From: Amaricoccus macauensis_A
GTDB lineage: Bacteria > Pseudomonadota > Alphaproteobacteria > Rhodobacterales > Rhodobacteraceae
DNA length: 64,000 nucleotides
NCBI RefSeq assembly: GCF_049800915.1
Contig: NZ_JBNAFY010000007.1
Coordinates: 196,945 to 260,944, forward strand
Reading direction: 5' to 3'
Positions 34,587 through 44,169 of this stretch are shown piece by piece (within the stretch, counting starts at the first letter, position 1; each line of letters starts with the position of its first letter). A program made the translations under genes and the position numbers. The notes beneath the pieces are model-generated. The model was given only the letters and a program-made list of their open reading frames with translations, had not been told where the DNA came from and searched no databases.

Positions 34587-36650
34587 ATGCGCATGAGGGG
34601 TACCTCACAGAATCTCAACCCCCTGCGCGCAAGAATAACAGAGACTGGCGTCGCCCTTCTCGCGCCGACGAATTCGTTCGGCACGAGACAGAGGAAGTGT
34701 GCGCCGTACAGGCAGGTGGACGCGACATTGGAACGGCTAACCGGATTTTGGGGGCTACTTTTTGCCTACTGGCGATCGGAACGCTGGCGCGAGGCCTGGT
34801 TGCTTACCGTATTCGTCTTCGGGGCAACCGCGCTTCTCAGCAAGGCCAGCGTATGGACCGCGCTGGCGAGTGCAGATTTTCTCGCCGCTCTTGCCGGCTT
34901 CCATGCCGCAGAGCCCGAAAGCCATCCCGTCCGGACGGTACTGACCGCTGCGGGTGTATTTGCAGCCATATATCTCGCTCGGTCCTGCGGGGTGGCGCTT
35001 CGCCATTTCGTCGCCGGAACGCTGCATCGCCGCGCCCGCGCCTGGCTGGCCGGGGTCTTTGATCGGGAAATCCTCAACAACGAGCGTATCGCGCTCGACC
35101 TGATGAGCGACCGTTCGGAGAATTCCCGCGCGCGCCCCATGCCGGATGCCATCGACCAGCGCATCGACGAATGCTCCCAGGGGCTCTACGGCGGCATACT
35201 CGGGCTTGCCATGGGACTGTTCGGGTCGGTCACCTCGATCTGGTTCATTTCACAGGCGCTGCTCGAACGCTCTGCCCCGGTGCCGGCGCTCGATGCCTGG
35301 GGGGAACAGCTCAACGGGTTCATGGCGGAAACCGCGCCTTTCATCGCCGCCCATGTGAACTTCGTGCCCGGCGATCTCGGGACGGTGCTGATCGTCGCGA
35401 CACTCGTGATACTGTATGTTCCGGCCTGCACCTTCGTCGCCTGGCTCCTGGGGCGCATCATCGAGCGACTTCAGCTGGAACGCCAGCGCCGCGACGGTGC
35501 ATGGCGCGGCGAGTGGAGCACGCTTCTGAACCGCGTGAGCCAGCTCTCGACCTCCCACGGCGAGCGCGCCCAGCGCCGGATCAACCGCCGGCTCTATGAC
35601 GGGCTCGATCATACCTGGGGCAAGCAGAACATCTGGGGGAGCATCATGATGCTCTTCACGGATGCCTACAATTTCCTGTCCACGCGGCTTCTGGCCTATC
35701 TGCCGGCGCTGCCTGCGTACATGGCCGGAAACTTCAGCTTCCGCACCTTCGCCGCCACAAGCGAACTGACGGCCGAACTCATCAAGGACGTGTCCTGGTT
35801 CATCAACGTCATGCCCGCCATCGCGACGCTGCGGGCCAACGCCGGGCGGCTGACCGAGCTTGCCCAGGCGGTGGAGCGCGTGCGCGAGAGGGATGCGTTC
35901 TACGCGGAAACCGGGGTTCATGATTTCGAGTATGCGCGGCGCGAGAAAGGCCCGTCGCTGGCGATCGAGCGGCTGGCGCTGCATCATCGCGGCCACGACA
36001 CCGCGGCCTTCCTTACGGTGCCGAAACTGACGCTCTGGCCCGGCGACCGGGTCTACCTGCGGGGCAGCAACGGTTGCGGCAAGAGCAGCCTGCTGAAGGC
36101 GGTGGCCGGGCTCTGGCCCTATGGCAAGGGCAAGGTCACGGCGCGGGACGACACAAGGTTATTCTTTGCCGGGCAGGAGCCGGATCTTCCGGACCGGCTG
36201 ACCCTGAAGGCGCTTGTCTGCTACCCGGATCACCCGGAGACACATAGCGACATCGAGGTCGCCCAGGTGCTTTCCCACGTGGGGCTGGGCGATTTCATCC
36301 ATGCGCTCGGCGAGGAGCTTCATCAGGGCAAGAACTGGCGCAATGTCTTCTCCGGCGGCCAGAAGCAGCGGCTGGTTCTCGCCCGCATCCTGCTCTACCG
36401 GCCCGATATCCTGCTTCTCGACGAGGCGACCTCGGCGCTCGACGTGGACGCGGTGACGGATTTCCACCTGACGCTTTGCGACGCCTTGCCGCGGACGGCC
36501 ATCCTTGCGGTCCTGCATGGCGAAAATGTGCCAAGCGATCCAGAAGGCGAACCATTCTACACGGCAATCCTCGACATCCAGAACGGCTGCGGTAACGTGC
36601 GGCCGGTGGTCAAGCCGCTCTACAGCGGCGTGCGCCATGCTGCGGAGTAA
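34587..36650 (+). CDS. SbmA/BacA-like ABC transporter with fused ATPase
   Basis: The 687-residue protein fuses a six-helix SbmA/BacA-type membrane domain (about residues 45-400) to one ATP-binding domain. Walker A GSNGCGKSS is at about residue 493, the signature FSGGQKQR at 588 and Walker B ILLLDEA near 610. Such half-transporters work as dimers; relatives move vitamin B12, antimicrobial peptides or very-long-chain fatty acids. The true start may be later, for example a GTG near residue 43, because the first 40 residues are not family-like. The glycoside hydrolase genes follow on the same strand. Confidence 0.83.
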   Translation: MRMRGTSQNLNPLRARITETGVALLAPTNSFGTRQRKCAPYRQVDATLERLTGFWGLLFAYWRSERWREAWLLTVFVFGATALLSKASVWTALASADFLAALAGFHAAEPESHPVRTVLTAAGVFAAIYLARSCGVALRHFVAGTLHRRARAWLAGVFDREILNNERIALDLMSDRSENSRARPMPDAIDQRIDECSQGLYGGILGLAMGLFGSVTSIWFISQALLERSAPVPALDAWGEQLNGFMAETAPFIAAHVNFVPGDLGTVLIVATLVILYVPACTFVAWLLGRIIERLQLERQRRDGAWRGEWSTLLNRVSQLSTSHGERAQRRINRRLYDGLDHTWGKQNIWGSIMMLFTDAYNFLSTRLLAYLPALPAYMAGNFSFRTFAATSELTAELIKDVSWFINVMPAIATLRANAGRLTELAQAVERVRERDAFYAETGVHDFEYARREKGPSLAIERLALHHRGHDTAAFLTVPKLTLWPGDRVYLRGSNGCGKSSLLKAVAGLWPYGKGKVTARDDTRLFFAGQEPDLPDRLTLKALVCYPDHPETHSDIEVAQVLSHVGLGDFIHALGEELHQGKNWRNVFSGGQKQRLVLARILLYRPDILLLDEATSALDVDAVTDFHLTLCDALPRTAILAVLHGENVPSDPEGEPFYTAILDIQNGCGNVRPVVKPLYSGVRHAAE

Positions 36651-36674
36651 CGGCCGCAGACTGGGAGGATTGAC

Positions 36675-38924
36675 GTGCAGGCACGGAATACCGTCGACCG
36701 CCTGATGCAGGAGATGACGCTGTCCGAGTAGATCGGTCAGCTGAACCTTCTCGCTGCCGGCGAAGGACTTACCACCGGCTCCGGGCAGGACGCCCCTCTG
36801 GCGCGGCGGCTCGCCGCGGGCGAGGTGGGGGCGATCTTCGGGACGAAATCGCTCGCTTCGGCGCGCGCGATGCAGGAGGCCGCGCTTGCGGGTTCCCGGC
36901 TCGGGATTCCGCTCTTCTTTGCCGAGGACGTGATCCACGGCCATCGCACGGTCTTTCCCCTTCCCGTCGCCCTTGCCTGTTCCTGGGACATGGCGCTCGT
37001 CGAGGCGACGGCGGCCTTTGCGGCCGGCGAGGCGGCAGCGGAGGGTCTCCACCAGGTCTATGCCCCGATGGTCGATGTCTCCCGCGATCCGCGCTGGGGG
37101 CGGGTGGCCGAGAGCCCCGGCGAGGATCCGGTGCTGGCGGCCGCCGTCGCAGTGGCGATGACGCGGGGCTTCCAGGGCACGGACCCGGCGGGACCCGGTC
37201 GCGTGGCGGCCTGTCTCAAGCATTTCGTTGCCTATGGCGCGACGGCGAGCGGGCGCGATTACGACAATGCGAGCCTTGCCTGGGAGGATCTGCTGGAGGT
37301 CTACCTGCCGCCCTTCTCCGAAGGCGTTGCGGCGGGCGCGGCCAGCGTCATGGCGAGTTTCAATGCGGTCAACAAGATGCCGATGCATGCCCACGGGCCG
37401 CTGATCGAGGGCTGGCTGCGCGGCAAGGCGGGTTTCGAGGGGCTGGTGGTTTCGGACTATACCGGGGTGAAGGAGCTTATCGCCCATGGGCTCGGCCCCG
37501 GCCCTGTCGTGGTCGCCCGCGCGCTTCAGGCCGGGATCGACATGGACATGGTGGGGGAGGATTACCTTTCCCATCTGCCCGAGATCGCGCGCGAGGGGCT
37601 GGAGGCGCCCGATTGCGGGCTGAACCTCACGGCCACGGACATCCGGGGGCTGATCGACCGGGCGTGTCATCGGGTGCTGTCGTTCAAGGCCATGCTCGGT
37701 CTCTTCGACGATCCGTTCCGGGGCATGACCGGTGTGCCGCCCGCGCCCGATCGTGCGGCGGGGCGTGCGCTTGCGCGCAAGTCCGCGGCGGCCTCGGCGG
37801 TTCTGCTCAAGAACGAGGGGGACGTGCTGCCGCTCGGGGCGGACAGGGCGGTCGCGCTGATCGGTCCGCTGGGCGCGGATCGCGCCAACATGATCGGCAC
37901 CTGGGCCGTCTCGGGGGATGCGCGCGACGTGGTCCCGCTCGATGCGGCGATCGCGGCGCTCACGGGGCGCGCGCCCGCGGTGGCGAAGGGTGCCAACATC
38001 GTGGACGAGGCGTGGCTTGCGAAACGGCTCAACGTCCATGGGCCCACGGTAGAGCTGGATGCGCGCGCGCCGGGCGAGATGATCGCGGAGGCTGTGGCGG
38101 CTGCGCGCGCGGCGGACGTGGTGATCGTTGCCGTGGGCGAGGCGAAGGAACATGCGGGCGAGAGCTCGTCGCGGCTTTCTCCCGATCTGCCGGAGCCGCA
38201 GCGCAAGCTCGTCGCGGCCCTGGCGGAGGTCGGCACGCCGCTGGTGGTGGTGGTCTTTGCCGGGCGGCCCCTGGCGCTCGGGGCGGTGGCCGAGGCGGCG
38301 GATGCGCTGGTCTATGCCTGGCATGGCGGGATCGCGGGGCCCGAGGGGGTTGCCGATCTCCTTTTCGGGGCGGCGGAGCCTTCGGGGCGTCTCGCGGTCA
38401 CCCTGCCGGCGCATCCCGGCGCGGTGCCGCTTTCCCATGCGGACGAGCCCACGGGCAGGCCCGATCCGGGGCGGTTCCAGAAGTTCCGCACCGGCTGGCT
38501 GGACATGCCCGAGGGGGCGCGCGATTTTCCCTTCGGCTTCGGCCTGGGCTACAGCCAGGTGAGCTACGGCGCGCCGCGGCTTTCGACCGACCATGCGGGC
38601 GGCGTCGATGGTTCTCTGAGCCTGACGGTGGAGATCGCCAATACGGGCACGCGACCGGCGGTGGAGACGGTGCAGCTCTACCTCTCCGATCCGGTGGCGC
38701 GGATCACCCGGCCCGCGCGGCGGCTGGTGGCGTTCCGGCGGGAGACCCTTGCACCGGGCGAACGGCGGGAGGTGCGCTTCGATATCACCTCGGAGATGCT
38801 TTGCTACCCGCTCGCCCCGTCGCTGGAGACCGCCGAGTGGGGCTTCGATCCCGGCCTCTTCATCCTTCATGTCGGGCCGAACAGCCGTGACACCCAGAGC
38901 GTGGAGATCACATGGCACGCGTGA
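36675..38924 (+). pseudogene. GH3 beta-glucosidase interrupted by an in-frame TAG
   Basis: The gene has a GTG start with GGGAGGA upstream and would encode about 749 residues of a GH3 beta-glucosidase. Codon 19 is TAG (36729-36731) in the motif MTLSE-stop-IGQLN, where the family has lysine, so one base change (AAG to TAG) explains it. The rest is intact: PLPVALACSWD, RWGRVAESPGEDP, KHFVAYG, the nucleophile Asp261 in VVSDYTGV, and the C-terminal fibronectin-like domain. Without readthrough, only a re-start such as the GTG at 36825 could give a 699-residue product lacking the start of the barrel. The 3' end overlaps the next gene by 13 bases. Confidence 0.85.
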
Positions 38925-40165
38925 CGCGCGGGCTCGACGATGCCGCCCTGCGCGATCGGGTGGCGGAGGCGACGGCGAGGTATTTCCTCGACTGGAGCCA
39001 TCCGGTTTCGGGCATGGCGCGCGAACGGAGCGCCGGGGCCTTCGGATACGATGTCGAGGAGACCGTCACCACGGGCGGAACCGGCTTCGGCATCCTTGCG
39101 CAGATCGTGGCGGCGGAGCGTGGCTGGCGACCCCGGCGGGAGATCCTCGACCGGATGGAGCGGCTGGTGGGTTTCCTCGAAACCGCCGACAGGTTCGACG
39201 GGGTGTTCCCGCATTTCCTTCACGGCACGACCGGGCACGTTCTGCCGTTCATGCGGGGCGATGACGGGGGCGACCTTGTGGAAACCGCGTTCCTGATGAC
39301 GGGGCTTCTGGGGGCTGCCGCCTATTTCACGGAAACGCCCGAACTCGTCTCGCGGATCGAGACCATTTTCGACGCGGTGAACTGGGCGTCCCATGTGCGC
39401 GAGGACGGCGCGGTGATGTGGCATCGGCACCCGGACCGACCGTGGCCCGAGAAGGCGCTGCCGATCCGGGGCTGGAACGAGTGCCTGCCGGTCTTTGTCC
39501 TCGGCGCGGGATCGCGAACCCATCCGATCCCGGCAAGCGTCTACCACGAGAGCTGGGCGAAGACGCAGACATTCCTCAACGGGCGCGACTATGGCGGGAT
39601 CACCTTGCCGTTGGGGCCCGACTGGGGCGGGCCGCTCTTCCTGTCGCAGTATCCCTTCCTCGGCATCGACCCGCGAGGCTTGTGCGATGCCTATGCCGAC
39701 TATGGCGCACATACCCGCGCCCATGCGCTGGTGAACCGCCATCACTGCCTGAAGAACCCCCATGGCTGGAAGGGCTACGGGCCGCAGTGCTGGGGCCTGA
39801 CCGCAAGCGACACGCCGGGAGGCTATGCCGCGCATTCGCCCACCAACGACACGGGCACGATCACGCCCACGGCCATACTCGGCTCGTTTCCCTATGCGCC
39901 GGAAGAGGCCATGCCGGTGCTGCGCCACTTGCATGATGATCTGGGCGAGCGGATCTGGGGGGATGCGGGCTTTTTTGACGCCTTCAACCTGACCGAGGAC
40001 TGGGTGGCGGAAAGCCGGCTGGCCATCGATCAGGCCCCCATCGTCGTCGGGTTGGAAAATCACCGCTCCGGGCTGCTCTGGCGGCTTGTTTCGGGACGCA
40101 CGGAAGTTCAGCGGGGGCTGCAGACCCTCGGCTTCACCGCACCCTATCTTCAGCCCATCGCCTGA
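38912..40165 (+). CDS. GH144-like (glucoamylase-domain, PF10091) beta-1,2-glucanase
   Basis: The 417-residue protein is an (alpha/alpha)6-barrel of the PF10091 type. Motifs include GTGFGILAQIVAAERGW near residue 56, DLVETAFLMTGLL near 120, WNECLPVFVLG near 188, QYPFLGIDPRG near 245 and the segment TASDTPGGYAAHSPTNDTGT near 300. Biochemically known members of GH144 are endo-beta-1,2-glucanases. No signal peptide is seen. It overlaps the GH3 gene, so both probably acted on the same beta-glucan, and it converges with the GH15 gene. Confidence 0.82.
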   Translation: MARVTRGLDDAALRDRVAEATARYFLDWSHPVSGMARERSAGAFGYDVEETVTTGGTGFGILAQIVAAERGWRPRREILDRMERLVGFLETADRFDGVFPHFLHGTTGHVLPFMRGDDGGDLVETAFLMTGLLGAAAYFTETPELVSRIETIFDAVNWASHVREDGAVMWHRHPDRPWPEKALPIRGWNECLPVFVLGAGSRTHPIPASVYHESWAKTQTFLNGRDYGGITLPLGPDWGGPLFLSQYPFLGIDPRGLCDAYADYGAHTRAHALVNRHHCLKNPHGWKGYGPQCWGLTASDTPGGYAAHSPTNDTGTITPTAILGSFPYAPEEAMPVLRHLHDDLGERIWGDAGFFDAFNLTEDWVAESRLAIDQAPIVVGLENHRSGLLWRLVSGRTEVQRGLQTLGFTAPYLQPIA

Positions 40166-41448
40166 AGCGCGGCCCGACGCGCGGCCTCCGCCCCGAGAAA
40201 GGCGGCCGAGGACCAGCTGAGCGCGCGACAGGACGCGGGCGCGCCCGTTTCGCGGTGGATCTGCTCGGGCAGATCGTCGCCTTCGGGTGAGACGGATTCG
40301 ATCAGCGCCATCCAGCGGTCCGCCTTCTCGAACGCCTTTCGGTCTGCCGTTTCCATGGCGATCCGGTAGTGCAGCTCGGCGAAACCCAAGGTCACCGGGT
40401 ACCACGGATTGCCACCGAAAAAGACATCCCTCTCGAAGCGGCCCACGGCGGGGACGGCACGTGTATGGTTGAGCGGATAGAGCCGCGCGAAGAGCGCCTC
40501 GAGGGCCGCGGCGGTTGCCAGAGTTCGCGGCGCATTGAGGGCAAAGGGGCCGCTCGTTCGCCCTGCATGGAGGATGGCCAGCACTGTCGCGGCATCCAGC
40601 TCTCCCGCCGGGGCCTCGAGGCTTTCGCGCCAACCACCCGTTTCGGGGTCCGCTGCCCGGGAGACGAGATCCGCGACCCGATCCGCCGCCTGCCGAAGCG
40701 CGGCGCGGTCGAGCGTGCGCGCCCTGCCCCATTCCATGCCGCGCGTGAGCGCGTCCCACTGGCTGATCAGGGTGAAGGTTGTCCGGCGCATGGGTGCCTC
40801 TTCCCACGGGCCGAAACAGAGGCGTCCGGCAACGGAGACCGTGTGCGCGAGGTCACGCTCGATCAGCGCATCCGCCTCCGGGCCAGCCATTTCCGGCAGG
40901 GCTTCCGTGATCCGAATGAGCGCGGCGGCGCGCAGCGCCGGGCCGTCATCCTGAGGGCGCGCCCATTGTTCGAGATCGGGCCGTCCGTCCGGGCCGAAGC
41001 GTGTCTCGGCCAGCCAGAGGCTGCCTTCGAGAGCACGCAACTCCTCGTCCCGTCGCAGGAACCGAAGGTGGCTCGGTTGCGTCGTCTCCTTCAGCGGATT
41101 GACGGCAGGGCCCTTTCGAGCCGGGTCCGAGATCGCCAGCGAGAACCGGATGTGATCCGCGATTGCCTGACGCCAGAAGCCTCCTGCCTCCGGATCAGCC
41201 GCCATGGCCTCCGGTATGGCCGCAAGCACGATCGCCCCGTCGCGGACCCAATGATGGAAATAGTCGGGATCGGGGTCCCAATGCGCGCCGCGCGGCGAGG
41301 CCAGGATCGAACCCGGCGCCGGGCGGACCTTCCAGCCGAAGCCTGGCCGCTCGAATTCGAGATCGGTCGCGGAAACCGCACGCCGGAGCGCGCGTGCCGC
41401 TGCGCCGCGGCGGTGTTCGAGCCATTGGCTTTCGGGGGTATCGGCCAT
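40150..41448 (-). CDS. GH15 glucoamylase-like glycoside hydrolase
   Basis: The 432-residue protein has GH15 motifs: DPDYFHHWVRDGAIVL near residue 60, ARPQDDGPALRAAALIR near 168, and SPEGDDLPEQIHRETGAP with ALSWSSAAFL near the C-terminus. GH15 enzymes release glucose from the ends of alpha-glucans with inversion. No secretion signal is visible, so it may act on intracellular alpha-glucan. Its last 16 bases overlap the converging GH144-like gene. Confidence 0.83.
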   Translation of the reverse strand: MADTPESQWLEHRRGAAARALRRAVSATDLEFERPGFGWKVRPAPGSILASPRGAHWDPDPDYFHHWVRDGAIVLAAIPEAMAADPEAGGFWRQAIADHIRFSLAISDPARKGPAVNPLKETTQPSHLRFLRRDEELRALEGSLWLAETRFGPDGRPDLEQWARPQDDGPALRAAALIRITEALPEMAGPEADALIERDLAHTVSVAGRLCFGPWEEAPMRRTTFTLISQWDALTRGMEWGRARTLDRAALRQAADRVADLVSRAADPETGGWRESLEAPAGELDAATVLAILHAGRTSGPFALNAPRTLATAAALEALFARLYPLNHTRAVPAVGRFERDVFFGGNPWYPVTLGFAELHYRIAMETADRKAFEKADRWMALIESVSPEGDDLPEQIHRETGAPASCRALSWSSAAFLGAEAARRAALQAMG

Positions 41449-41777
41449 CGGGTGTCGGGTGCCCTGGGTGGTTCACGGGATCGCGGGTCTTCTGGATCTG
41501 CAGGAGAACGACGTTGTGGCGTGATGGTCAATCGCCCTTGTGCGTCCTGATCGCCAGCATGTGGAGCAGGGCTGATTCGGGTGCATCGGATGTGCGACTG
41601 CGAACGGCCCTTGCGCCCATTGAAACACCCGAGCCGCAAAACTGTCTCAAACGCCCTTGGTGAGACAGTTCGTTGAACCTCATCAATGCTGCTTTGCAAC
41701 ATCGGGATTACACCCGTCAGACAAGGGGAAAGGGCAGCGCCAAAGGCTGCAAGGGCAACCAACCAGGGGAGGATCGC
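41449..41777. promoter_or_regulatory. divergent promoter region of the acetoin-like operon
   Basis: This 329-base gap separates the GH15 gene from the first E1 gene and holds no gene. It contains the perfect inverted repeat at 41640-41670. I found no GG-N10-GC sigma-54 promoter between the repeat and the start codon at 41778. Confidence 0.6.
41640..41670. promoter_or_regulatory. perfect inverted repeat, candidate AcoR-like operator
   Basis: AACTGTCTCA and TGAGACAGTT are perfect 10-base arms with an 11-base spacer (centre to centre 21 bases, two helical turns). The repeat lies 108 bases upstream of the E1 alpha start. The size and symmetry fit a dimeric Fis-type helix-turn-helix, such as that of the AcoR-like protein encoded at 50297. 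Confidence 0.65.
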
Positions 41778-42764
41778 ATGGCACCGACACGCGAGACACT
41801 GCACTGGATGTACCAGACAATGGTCACCAGCCGCAGGTTCGAAGAGACGATCGCGAAGATCTATTTCGAGGGGAAGACGCCCGTCTTCAACATGGCGAAC
41901 GGGCCGATTCCGGGCGAGATGCACCTGTCCGACGGGCAGGAGCCGGTGGCGGTGGGAGTTTGCGCGCACCTTACTCCCGAGGATGTCGTGACGGCGACCC
42001 ACCGCCCGCACCACCAGGCCATCGCGAAGGGGGTCGATCTCGAGCGGATGGCGGCGGAGATCTTCGGCAAGAGGACCGGTCTGTCGGGCGGTCGCGGCGG
42101 GCACATGCACATTTTCGATGCGGATGTGAACTTCGCCTGTTCCGGGATCATTGCCCAAGGCATGGGCCCGGCGGTGGGTGCGGCGCTGAGCCGCAAGATG
42201 CAGGGCAAACCCGGCGTGGCGGTGGCCTTTCTCGGCGAAGGCGCGGTGAACCAGGGGGCCTGGCACGAGGCGATGAACCTCGCCGCGGTCTGGAATCTGC
42301 CGTTCATCTGCGTGATCGAGGACAACGCCTGGGGCATTTCGGTGCCGAAGAGTGCTGCGACCTCCATCGCGAACAATGCCAACCGCGCCGCAGCCTACGG
42401 CATTCCGGGCGTGCGGATCGAGGGCAACGACCCCTATGCGATCCACGAGGCCGCGGGCGAGGCGATCGCGCGGGCCCGTGCCGGCGAGGGGCCGACGCTG
42501 ATCGAGGTCGAGACCTACCGGCTTGCGGGGCATTTCATGGGCGATGCGGAGGGCTACCGGCCCGAGGGCGAGAAGGATGCCCTGGTCGCGAAGGACCCGA
42601 TCCCCACCATGCGCGCCCGGCTGCTGGCCGACGGGGTCGCGACCGAGGCGGAGCTTGACAAGATGGAGGCCGATGCGAGTGCCCGTGTCGAAGCCGCAAT
42701 CGCCTTTGCCCGCGGGAGCGAAGACCCTGCGCCCGAGGACGCGCTCACGGCCGTTTTTGCCTGA
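41778..42764 (+). CDS. acoA: acetoin/2-oxoacid dehydrogenase E1 component, alpha subunit
   Basis: The 328-residue thiamine diphosphate enzyme subunit has GGRGGHMHIFD near residue 103, GIIAQGMGPAVGAAL near 128, and the cofactor motif VAFLGEGAVNQGAWHEAMN near 150-170. With the beta subunit it would cleave acetoin, or a 2-oxo acid, and pass the two-carbon group to a lipoyl domain. AGGGGAGG precedes the ATG. The next genes are E1 beta and a split E2, and a butanediol-dehydrogenase-like enzyme and an AcoR-like regulator lie downstream, so acetoin is the most likely substrate. No E3 gene is present. Confidence 0.85.
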   Translation: MAPTRETLHWMYQTMVTSRRFEETIAKIYFEGKTPVFNMANGPIPGEMHLSDGQEPVAVGVCAHLTPEDVVTATHRPHHQAIAKGVDLERMAAEIFGKRTGLSGGRGGHMHIFDADVNFACSGIIAQGMGPAVGAALSRKMQGKPGVAVAFLGEGAVNQGAWHEAMNLAAVWNLPFICVIEDNAWGISVPKSAATSIANNANRAAAYGIPGVRIEGNDPYAIHEAAGEAIARARAGEGPTLIEVETYRLAGHFMGDAEGYRPEGEKDALVAKDPIPTMRARLLADGVATEAELDKMEADASARVEAAIAFARGSEDPAPEDALTAVFA

Positions 42765-42839
42765 TCGGCGGGCGCTTTCGGGGCCCCGGCGGTGGCCGAT
42801 GCCCTTCGAAAGCGTCTCACACAGAAGTGGGAGGACAAG

Positions 42840-43859
42840 ATGAACAAGACGAACGAAAGAAAGCTTACCATTGCGCGGGCCATGGCGGAGGCCGTTGCCC
42901 AGGAGATGCGGGTCGACCCCATGGTCTTCGTCATGGGCGAGGATATCGGGGCTTTGGGCGGCGTCTACGGCAACACCCGCGGGCTGCTGGAGGAGTTCGG
43001 CGCAGAGCGGATCCGCGACACGCCGATCTCGGAGACCGCCTTCATCGGCGCGGCGGTGGGTGCTGCGCAGGACGGGATGCGGCCCGTGGTGGAACTGATG
43101 TTCGTGGATTTCTTCGGCGTTTGCTTCGACGCGATCTACAACCTGATGGCCAAGAACACCTATTTCTCGGGGGGTAATTTCAAGGTGCCGATGGTGCTGA
43201 TGACCTCCACCGGCGGCGGTTACTCCGATGCGGGGCAGCATTCGCAATGTGTCTACGGGACCTTCGCGCATCTGCCGGGAATGAAGGTGGTCGCGCCCTC
43301 CAACGCCTATGACGCCAAGGGTCTGATGACCGCGGCCATGCGCGACGACAGCCCGGTGGTCTACATGTATCACAAGAGCCTTCAGGGCATGGGATGGCTC
43401 GGCACCGAGAAGGGTGCGACGGTGCATGTGCCCGAGGAGAGCTACACGGTCGAGATCGGCAAGGCCAAGGTGGTCCGGCCGGGACACGATGTGACCATCG
43501 TGAGCCTCGGAATGGGTGTGCACAACGCGCTCAAGGCCGCCGACGCGCTCGCCGAGCAGGGTGTCGAGGCGGAGGTGGTCGATCTCGTGAGCCTCGTGCC
43601 GCTCGACCGCGAGACGATCCGCGAAAGCGTCGCCAGGACCGGGCGGCTGATCGTGGTGGACGAGGATTACATGTCCTACGGCGTTTCGGGCGAGATCATC
43701 GCGAGCGTGACGGAGCATGACATCTCTGTTCTCAAGGCCGCACCCAAGCGGGTTGCATACCCTGATGTGCCGATCCCCTTCGCCCGCGTGATGGAGCAGT
43801 ACTGCCTGCCCAACCCGGACAAGATCATCGCGGCCTGGGGCGACATGAAAGCCGCCTGA
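42840..43859 (+). CDS. acoB: acetoin/2-oxoacid dehydrogenase E1 component, beta subunit
   Basis: The 339-residue transketolase-type subunit has VFVMGEDIGALGGVYGNTRG near residue 25, RIRDTPISETAFIGAAVGAA near 55 and GYSDAGQHSQCVYGTFAHLP near 125, followed by the C-terminal transketolase domain. It completes the heterotetramer with the preceding subunit. The ATG has GGGAGGA upstream, 75 bases after the alpha gene. Pyruvate dehydrogenase E1 beta is very similar, so the substrate is set by context. Confidence 0.86.
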   Translation: MNKTNERKLTIARAMAEAVAQEMRVDPMVFVMGEDIGALGGVYGNTRGLLEEFGAERIRDTPISETAFIGAAVGAAQDGMRPVVELMFVDFFGVCFDAIYNLMAKNTYFSGGNFKVPMVLMTSTGGGYSDAGQHSQCVYGTFAHLPGMKVVAPSNAYDAKGLMTAAMRDDSPVVYMYHKSLQGMGWLGTEKGATVHVPEESYTVEIGKAKVVRPGHDVTIVSLGMGVHNALKAADALAEQGVEAEVVDLVSLVPLDRETIRESVARTGRLIVVDEDYMSYGVSGEIIASVTEHDISVLKAAPKRVAYPDVPIPFARVMEQYCLPNPDKIIAAWGDMKAA

Positions 43860-43935
43860 CACCATAGCCCCCCAACCAAGGACCAACACGCACGGGGAAG
43901 CCGACGCGCTTCTCCGAACAGGAGAGGATCATCCA

Positions 43936-44169
43936 ATGGCTACAGATATCGTCGTGCCGTCCGATCTCTGGGAAGAGGACGAGGACGCCGTCATCACCGA
44001 CTGGCTCGCCGAGGACGGTGCGAGCGTCGAGGAGGGCGCACTCATCGCCGAGATCATGTGCGCGAAAGTGCAGTACGAGATCCATGCACCGGCAGCCGGC
44101 ACGCTGAAGATCGCGGAAACGGCCGATGCGGTGGTGTCGAAGGGCACCAAGATCGGTTCGGTCGAATGA
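43936..44169 (+). CDS. stand-alone lipoyl domain protein (split E2)
   Basis: This 77-residue protein is a single biotinyl/lipoyl domain. It starts MATDIVVPSDLWEEDEDAVI and has the modified lysine, Lys44, in EIMCAKVQYEIHAP. It should swing acetyl groups from E1 to the acyltransferase encoded next. In most complexes this domain is joined by a flexible linker to the E2 catalytic domain; here it ends by a stop codon that overlaps the next start (ATGA). GGAGAGG lies upstream of the start. Confidence 0.85.
   Translation: MATDIVVPSDLWEEDEDAVITDWLAEDGASVEEGALIAEIMCAKVQYEIHAPAAGTLKIAETADAVVSKGTKIGSVE

Noticed and set aside
36159..38918. A 919-codon open frame on the minus strand
   Set aside because: It is antisense to the GH3 and ABC transporter genes, is dominated by arginine, histidine and glycine, has no domain, and is a by-product of high third-position GC in the real genes.
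38867..40807. A 646-codon open frame on the minus strand
   Set aside because: It overlaps the GH144-like gene antisense and reads through the GH15 gene in the wrong frame; the composition is that of a shadow frame.
41671..41777. Sigma-54 promoter in front of the acetoin-like operon
   Set aside because: No GG-N10-GC spacing with a TGGC/TTGC context could be found between the inverted repeat and the start codon.
41091..43889. A 932-codon open frame on the minus strand
   Set aside because: It lies antisense to the E1 genes and out of frame with GH15. No family similarity is visible, while both E1 subunits on the other strand are clear.
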